Positions 34,001-38,984 of a stretch of DNA of 38,984 nucleotides are shown here, one piece after another. This DNA comes from Planctomycetaceae bacterium (GTDB lineage Bacteria; Planctomycetota; UBA8742; UBA2392; JABWBM01). The stretch covers positions 1 to 38,984 of the forward strand of contig JABWBM010000005.1 of assembly GCA_013360495.1 (NCBI GenBank), read 5' to 3'. The stretch's first letter is position 1. Each line of letters begins with the position of its first letter. The notes beneath the pieces are model-generated. The model worked only from the letters and a program-made list of their open reading frames with translations. It searched no databases and had not been told where the DNA came from. The position numbers and the translations under genes were made by a program.

Positions 34001-36700
34001 CTACAGCAGGCGTTTCTCGGACACCGTCGCGTATTCCCTTCGCATTCGTCCGATAAACATCACGAACCCGAGCAATAACGCGGGGATCGGCGGCAGAACG
34101 ATTGCCAACACGGTGTACGCCTTCTGAGTCCCTCTGAGGGCTTGTTCGTAGTTCTCTTTTGCGCGCTTCTTTGCCGCCTCTTGCTCGAGCTTGATTTGCT
34201 TTTCCGCGACTTCGAATTTCCGTTCTTCGGCTTCCTGTGTGATGGCGACCAGCTGAAGTTTTTCCTGGATATCGATGTCTCCGCGTTCATTGACCTTCCG
34301 GACCGCGTCATCGATGCGCTGACGGGCGGCGTCGAGTTTCTTGCGCGATTCTTCGTCTGCCTTTTCCTCTTCCTTTTGCTGCACTTCCTCGAATTCGCGC
34401 TTGCGTTTCTCGATCTGTTCAAGCGTGCGCTGGCGCGAGCGGCGTTTGCGAACGTCGATAAAACGGGTGTCGCCGATCAACTGGTCGACGCAATTGAGTA
34501 TGAATATGGTGTTGTCGATCCGCAGAAAATCCGTGGACTGGCGATGGTGGTCGAAAAACGCATCCGTCACAAACTCGGCATCGGCGATAACGATGACATT
34601 GGCCGTTCCTGGCCTTGTCTTTTCCTCTGCGCTTTCCGCGCTCTTGATGCTCGATGGAAACTGCCCGGTGACACGGGCCGCGACGACGTGATACCCGCCG
34701 TCGGGCCGGTATTGATCTGGCTCTTTCAATCCCCAACTTCCGCGACCGGCAAGCTCAAGGATGTCGTCCCAACCAAGCATCCCGCTACTTCTCCCGGTAA
34801 CGAGCAAAGGAGCGACCTTGAGTGAGCCCTTGTTTGACGGGTCGATGATGACGAATTCGCCGCTGAAGCGCAGCAACAGAGTCTCCAGCCCCGAGGTGGT
34901 GATTTCATCGGGGTTGAATGACGGTAACGCGGCTGTTTGGTCGGCGCCAAGGCCGACGACGTTTTCGCGGCCAATGAACGTCCACATATGCTTGAGGTCT
35001 CGCCTGAAGTAGGGGAAAGGGTTGAAGTTGTCCCAAACCACGCGATCCTTGGGAAAGGTGAGTCCAAGCTTTCCGAAAAGCCCCTCGATACGCCCTTTGG
35101 GTTCTTCCGGTTCGTCCATACCCATGCCCGGAAACTGGGACTGCGAAGGCCTCTTCGGCAAACGCGGCGCAAGCCCGAAGTCGATCCAGTGTGGTACCGG
35201 ATCTTCCAAAATCAAAACGGCATGGCCATCGGTTATGTATCGCTGTAACCGGTCCATCCGGTCTTGTGTCAACGTCGAAGGCAAAAAAGCGATCAAAACA
35301 TCGAGGTCGCTTGGATAGTCCTTGTCTGACGGAACGTTAACGACTTCATACTGCTTCTTCATCTCCGTGGCCAATTGCCACTCCGGCTTTGGCTGCCCCG
35401 TGGCGAAATCGAACGTCCCGACGATGCTTACATCCGTTTCAAGTACGCCGACCTTTTTCTTCTTCTCAAGCTGCGCTACCATCATCACGCTACGCAACAG
35501 TTCATATTCAATCGGCAGCGCGATTTCCATGAACGGGATGACGTCGCGCTCGACGCCACAGGTAAACGCCACGCCCAAGAATACGTTGCGGCTGGTGGAC
35601 TGGCCGCCCTTCTCCTCGGCGACCTCGCGCGAAACGATGCCGAAGGTCTCCTCGGCCTCGGTCGCTTCATCGGTGTAAGGCTCGGTCTCGACGATCTCGA
35701 GCTGCACGCCGTCGCCCCCGATGCTGTCGAACTGTTCCAACAGCATGATCAGTTCGAGACGCTTCTCGACGAATGCCTGCGGCACCTCGGGGCTGATATA
35801 GGCGCGGATCAATACAGGCTTTTCTGCGCTGAGTTTGCCGAGCAGATCACGGGTGGTATCGGACACCGAATGGAGTTGTTCCGCCGTCGCGTCCACACTG
35901 GCGTTGACGCGCTCGCCAAGCACGGAGAGGCTTGCAACAGCGACGAGCACGGCGATCACGCGTAAAGTCTGATGTAGCCACATGCCCTTGCCGAATGCGC
36001 TGCTCGACCAGTGGCGCTTGCTGACCAGTATGACATTGAGGAAGAGCATCAGCGCGCCGACGGAGAGGAAGTATACGAGCCCGCCGAAGCTGATCATGCC
36101 GTCGCCAAACCCCTTGAACTTCGAGCCGAGCGTCCACTCGTCAAGGCCGACGAACTGCGGAAACACGAACGCGCCGCAGATCAATGCGCCGAGGATGAAG
36201 CCGACGGTGGCGTTATTGCTCAGCAACGACCCCACCATACCGGCTGCCACGAGACCGACACCCATCAGCCAGTAACCAAAATACGTGCCGAACATCAGGC
36301 CGAAGTCAGGCGTTCCGAGCGCCCACAGGAAGATGACGTTGCTGAGCGAAAAGAGCAACGCGACAGAATAGATGCCGAGCGCAGCGAGATACTTGCCGAA
36401 CACGATGTCGAAGTCGCGGGCGGGAAGCGTAAGTAACAGCGTATCGGTGCCCTGCTTGCGTTCCTCGGCCCAAGCGTTCATGGTGATCGCCGGAATGAAG
36501 AAAAGCAGCAGGTAGGGCATGGCACGGTTGAGCTGGTCGAGGTTGGCGAGGTTGTTGCGGAAAAACGCGTCGTCGTAGACGAAGTTCGCGACGGCGCTCG
36601 CCACGATGAAGAGCGAGATGAAGACATAGCCCGTCGGCCCGCTGAAATAGCTCAAGAAATCCCTGCGGAAAACCGCCTTCACCACATGTCCGTGAATCAT
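34001..36700 (-). CDS. ABC-2 permease fused to a GldG-like auxiliary domain
   Basis: An 899-residue protein. Residues about 1-245 are an ABC-2-type permease with about six helices (FLSYFSGPTGYVFISLFIVA, MNAWAEERKQGTDTLLLTLP). A helix near 248-265 leads to an exported GldG/IFT52-like region (about 275-730; KPVLIRAYISPEVP, ADAEFVTDAFF). A Glu/Lys-rich coiled coil (about 765-865) follows, and a final helix (VLAIVLPPIPALLLGFVMFIG) closes it. It thus joins the roles of GldF and GldG in one chain, as seen in several phyla. The substrate of such systems outside gliding Bacteroidetes is unknown. The ATG has no strong ribosome-binding site. Its ATPase is encoded 183 bases upstream. Confidence 0.87.
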   Translation of the reverse strand: MIHGHVVKAVFRRDFLSYFSGPTGYVFISLFIVASAVANFVYDDAFFRNNLANLDQLNRAMPYLLLFFIPAITMNAWAEERKQGTDTLLLTLPARDFDIVFGKYLAALGIYSVALLFSLSNVIFLWALGTPDFGLMFGTYFGYWLMGVGLVAAGMVGSLLSNNATVGFILGALICGAFVFPQFVGLDEWTLGSKFKGFGDGMISFGGLVYFLSVGALMLFLNVILVSKRHWSSSAFGKGMWLHQTLRVIAVLVAVASLSVLGERVNASVDATAEQLHSVSDTTRDLLGKLSAEKPVLIRAYISPEVPQAFVEKRLELIMLLEQFDSIGGDGVQLEIVETEPYTDEATEAEETFGIVSREVAEEKGGQSTSRNVFLGVAFTCGVERDVIPFMEIALPIEYELLRSVMMVAQLEKKKKVGVLETDVSIVGTFDFATGQPKPEWQLATEMKKQYEVVNVPSDKDYPSDLDVLIAFLPSTLTQDRMDRLQRYITDGHAVLILEDPVPHWIDFGLAPRLPKRPSQSQFPGMGMDEPEEPKGRIEGLFGKLGLTFPKDRVVWDNFNPFPYFRRDLKHMWTFIGRENVVGLGADQTAALPSFNPDEITTSGLETLLLRFSGEFVIIDPSNKGSLKVAPLLVTGRSSGMLGWDDILELAGRGSWGLKEPDQYRPDGGYHVVAARVTGQFPSSIKSAESAEEKTRPGTANVIVIADAEFVTDAFFDHHRQSTDFLRIDNTIFILNCVDQLIGDTRFIDVRKRRSRQRTLEQIEKRKREFEEVQQKEEEKADEESRKKLDAARQRIDDAVRKVNERGDIDIQEKLQLVAITQEAEERKFEVAEKQIKLEQEAAKKRAKENYEQALRGTQKAYTVLAIVLPPIPALLLGFVMFIGRMRREYATVSEKRLL

Positions 36701-36743
36701 TCGAATGTCCTTATCGTCTCGTAACGTCTATGCTTCTTCTCTT

Positions 36744-36852
36744 GTCATCCCCGCGAAGGCGGGGATCCAGTTCCCGGTGTGACTTTTGGTCGGCTCTGGA
36801 TTCCCGCTGCATTCGGCGTAACGCTTCGCTTGCCTCATGTCGCGGGAATGAC
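36744..36852. repeat. Palindromic repeat family A pair, second copy interrupted
   Basis: A perfect copy (36744-36770) faces a second one (36796-36852) whose loop carries about 30 extra bases (36809-36838). That insert matches, on the opposite strand, the module at 17061-17093 between fabD and fabG. The pair fills the junction between the ATPase and permease genes. Confidence 0.85.
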
Positions 36853-36883
36853 GCCGCAAGCGCAGCGTCAAGTCAAACCTACG

Positions 36884-37618
36884 TCACACGCCCGCCGCCG
36901 CGCGCTCTTCCGCCGCTCCCGTGAGCGAGGCGAACACGCGGTCCAGATCCCTGTCCTTGCCCTTCAATTCCTGCACCGTGCCATCGAATACCATCCGGCC
37001 TTCGTGAACGAAAATCACATGATCAGCGATGGCCTCGACCTCCTGCAAAATATGCGTCGAAAGCAGCACCGCGCCGGTCTTGCCAAACTCACGGATCAAC
37101 TTTCGCACCGCGAGAATCTGGTTCGGGTCGAGGCCACTCGTCGGCTCGTCGAGGATCAGCGCCTCCGGCTCGTGCAGCAGCGCTTGCGCCATACCGACGC
37201 GCTGGCGATTGCCCTTCGAAAGTTTATGGATCGGCTTGTCGTAAATCTCGCGCAGCGAGCAATGCTCGACCACGTAGTTCAAGCGCTCCTCAAGCCGGTT
37301 GGCGTCAAGCCCGCGCGCGCGGCCAAGAAACACCAGCATCTCGCGCGGCGTCATTTCGAGATAGAGCGGGCCGTTCTCCGGCAGAAAACCGAGCTTCATC
37401 GACGCCGCGATGCGGTCTTTTATCGGGTCGTGGCCGCAGATACTCGCGGAACCCTGGCTCGGCGCGAGGTAGCCCGAAAGCAATTTCATGGTGGTGGTTT
37501 TGCCGGCGCCGTTGGGACCGAGGAAGGCGGTCACGCGCCCCTTTGGTACGGTGAAGGTCATGTCGCGCACGGCGATGAAGTCGCCGTAGAATTTGCTCAA
37601 ACCCTTTGCTTCGATCAT
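36884..37618 (-). CDS. ABC transporter ATPase, GldA-like
   Basis: A 244-residue ATPase of the ABC-2 exporter type. Walker A is GPNGAGKTTT, the Q-loop region is GFLPENGPLYLEMTPREML, the signature is LSKGNRQRVGMAQAL, Walker B is ALILDEPTSGLDPNQ, and the switch His is in LSTHILQEVE. The PENGPLY block is typical of GldA-like ATPases that pair with GldF/GldG. The start at 37618 (MIEAKGLSKFYGDF) is chosen because the longer frame to 37732 is repeat-encoded. It should energise the fused permease downstream. Confidence 0.92.
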   Translation of the reverse strand: MIEAKGLSKFYGDFIAVRDMTFTVPKGRVTAFLGPNGAGKTTTMKLLSGYLAPSQGSASICGHDPIKDRIAASMKLGFLPENGPLYLEMTPREMLVFLGRARGLDANRLEERLNYVVEHCSLREIYDKPIHKLSKGNRQRVGMAQALLHEPEALILDEPTSGLDPNQILAVRKLIREFGKTGAVLLSTHILQEVEAIADHVIFVHEGRMVFDGTVQELKGKDRDLDRVFASLTGAAEERAAAGV

Positions 37619-37640
37619 GTCTGGTCCTCGGTTCACTCTC

Positions 37641-37706
37641 GTCATTCCCGCGCAAGCCGGAATCCATCTTTTGGTTGATCTGGATACCGGCTTCCGCCGG
37701 TATGAC
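37641..37706. repeat. Palindromic repeat family A, divergent inverted pair
   Basis: Two diverged units (37641-37667 and 37680-37706) face each other across 12 bases. The second has compensating changes (ACCGGC/GCCGGT) that keep its stem. It fills part of the junction between the lipoprotein and ATPase genes. Confidence 0.8.
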
Positions 37707-37807
37707 GCATCACTCTCAATCGCGCTCATCAATACGTACCAGTCGGCGGAAAATCTACCTTCTCCGCGCGAGAGGGCAACTATTTCAATGGCAAAAGTTA
37801 GCGCAGA

Positions 37808-38899
37808 CTATTCATCCACGCCGCCGGCGGAAATCGCGCGGCGACGACGCACGACGTCCCCTTGGGTCGGTGGATTGTCGACCGAGGCAGCGATTGTCTC
37901 GCCGCCGAACTGAACGCCATCGAATATGGCGGTGACCTTCAACTCACACACTACTTCTTCTTTCTCGTTGAGGATGACGAGCACATCGCCCTTCTTCGGC
38001 ATCTCGCCCTCTTTGAGGTCTACGAGCATGTTGAACTGCTTCGACACCTCAAAAAACTGCGCGGTCTTCACCACAGACCGGAAGCCGGCTTCGAAGCCGG
38101 CGGTCGGCGTGCTTGTTTCAGCGGGCTTCGGTTGAGCGGGAACCCCGGCTTTGAGATTGTTGATCTCCTCGGCCTGCGCGTCGGCGAGTGCCTTCATCTT
38201 GTCGTAGTCTTTCTGCAGCTTCTCTTTGCCGTCGACCAGTTCGTCGACCTTTTTCTTGAGCGCCACGAAGTCCGGGTGCTTGCTGATGTCCGAGCCGGAC
38301 ATTTCGCCCATACGCGCCTCAAGCTCGGAGACCTTGCCCTTGAGTTGCGTCATGGTGGCGTCGGCAGCAGTCAACATCTCGCGCGCGGCGTCGCGCTCGC
38401 CCTCGGCCTTATATGCGCGGCCCGTGACCTCGGCGAGCTGGCGCGAGACATCGAGGAATTTTTGCAGGTCGACGGTGGCGAGCGTGACCTTCAACTCGTC
38501 CACGGCGCCCTTGAGGGTGTTGAGCGTGTTCGAGAGCGCCTCGGTGCGCTGCGCCAGTTCCATCACTTTCCCGGTATTCTCCTTCACGCTCTCAAGCGTC
38601 TCTCCCTGATCTTCGAGCAATTCGGATTGCTCCTTCCCGCGCTGATCGAATCCATGCAACGTGTGTTTCACATCGCCGATGGCTGCCTCGATGTCCGAAA
38701 AGCGGCGCTCAAGCGTGCGGACAACGCTTTCCCTTTCCTCGTTCTGTTCCTGGAGTGCGCGCAGGTCGGAGCGCACTTTTTTGAGCGCGTCGAGAACCTC
38801 TTGATTGTCGCCGCTCGAAGCAGATTGCGCGGGTGGCTTATAATCGCTACACGCGGCCAAAAGCCCAACAATGACAACCGGCAACACGAACTTTCTCAT
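37808..38899 (-). CDS. Coiled-coil lipoprotein, unknown function
   Basis: A 363-residue protein with a lipoprotein signal (MRKFVLPVVIVGLLAACSDY, lipobox LAAC, Cys17). Residues about 35-255 are a long heptad-rich coiled coil. Residues about 275-350 form a small beta domain (GEMPKKGDVLVILNEKEEVV, CELKVTAIFDGVQFGGETI) that reads like the KOW/SH3-like barrels of envelope proteins. AAGGA precedes the ATG. I do not recognise a named family. It lies 189 bases upstream of the GldA-like ATPase on the same strand and may be a periplasmic component of that system, which is inference from position. Confidence 0.75.
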   Translation of the reverse strand: MRKFVLPVVIVGLLAACSDYKPPAQSASSGDNQEVLDALKKVRSDLRALQEQNEERESVVRTLERRFSDIEAAIGDVKHTLHGFDQRGKEQSELLEDQGETLESVKENTGKVMELAQRTEALSNTLNTLKGAVDELKVTLATVDLQKFLDVSRQLAEVTGRAYKAEGERDAAREMLTAADATMTQLKGKVSELEARMGEMSGSDISKHPDFVALKKKVDELVDGKEKLQKDYDKMKALADAQAEEINNLKAGVPAQPKPAETSTPTAGFEAGFRSVVKTAQFFEVSKQFNMLVDLKEGEMPKKGDVLVILNEKEEVVCELKVTAIFDGVQFGGETIAASVDNPPTQGDVVRRRRAISAGGVDE

Positions 38900-38984
38900 G
38901 CTTCGAGTCCTTTTCCGCCATGCACATCGGGGCAGGGTACCCGGAAGGCAACAATCCCGGGCAAAAAGGGAAGGGGCAGAGCAG

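Overview
The window is about 39 kb of GC-rich (roughly 60% by eye), densely coded chromosomal DNA from a Gram-negative bacterium. Evidence for an outer membrane and periplasm includes three lipoprotein signal peptides, a periplasmic-domain sensor kinase, an MscS-type channel with a large exported domain and a complete Pst phosphate importer. There is no rRNA or tRNA gene to place it. The fabD active-site motif GLSLGE, the long PurC form, the GldA/GldG/DUF4340-type ABC locus and many short palindromic repeats suggest an uncultured lineage outside the classical Enterobacteria and Firmicutes (planctomycete-like, Hydrogenedentota/Sumerlaeota-like or delta-proteobacterial). This placement is inference and weak. 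No phage, IS element, plasmid origin or CRISPR array was seen; the content is mostly housekeeping and transport.

Layout. 1-426: 3' end of a histidinol-phosphatase-like gene. 540-3318 (minus): a sodium:solute symporter overlapping a downstream lipoprotein. 3640-4416: a cyclophilin-type lipoprotein PPIase. 4505-5035 (minus): a DinB/DUF1572 protein, divergent from 5099-9917, an enoyl-CoA hydratase, a MASE1-CHASE-PAS3 histidine kinase and a CheY/Rcp-like regulator joined by ATGA overlaps. 9982-15874 (minus): a run of a small unknown ORF, 3-hydroxybutyryl-CoA dehydrogenase, a secreted protein, purC, a VOC protein and argS. 16188-18059 (minus): fabD-fabG without acpP. 18319-20061: PTS enzyme I. 20227-22539: MscS-type channel. 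22706-23449: orphan zinc-type ABC ATPase with a His-rich tail. 23577-24068: pncC/cinA C-terminal type deamidase. 24354-31971: pstS-pstC-pstA-pstB with very large permeases. 31988-38899 (minus): coiled-coil lipoprotein, GldA-like ATPase, fused ABC-2 permease/GldG protein, and a DUF4340-FKBP fusion.

How the parts work together. The Pst genes form a phosphate uptake operon with a hairpin-plus-T-tract signal between pstS and pstC that could let the binding protein be made in excess. The last four minus-strand genes look like one envelope ABC system; each of its three gene junctions carries a large inverted repeat. The best candidates for something undescribed are the 1126-residue PstC, with an extra ~250-residue segment bounded by look-alike helix ends, and the DUF4340-FKBP fusion in the GldA/GldFG-like locus. 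At least four families of short dispersed repeats decorate the intergenic DNA, and in several places they extend or terminate reading frames.
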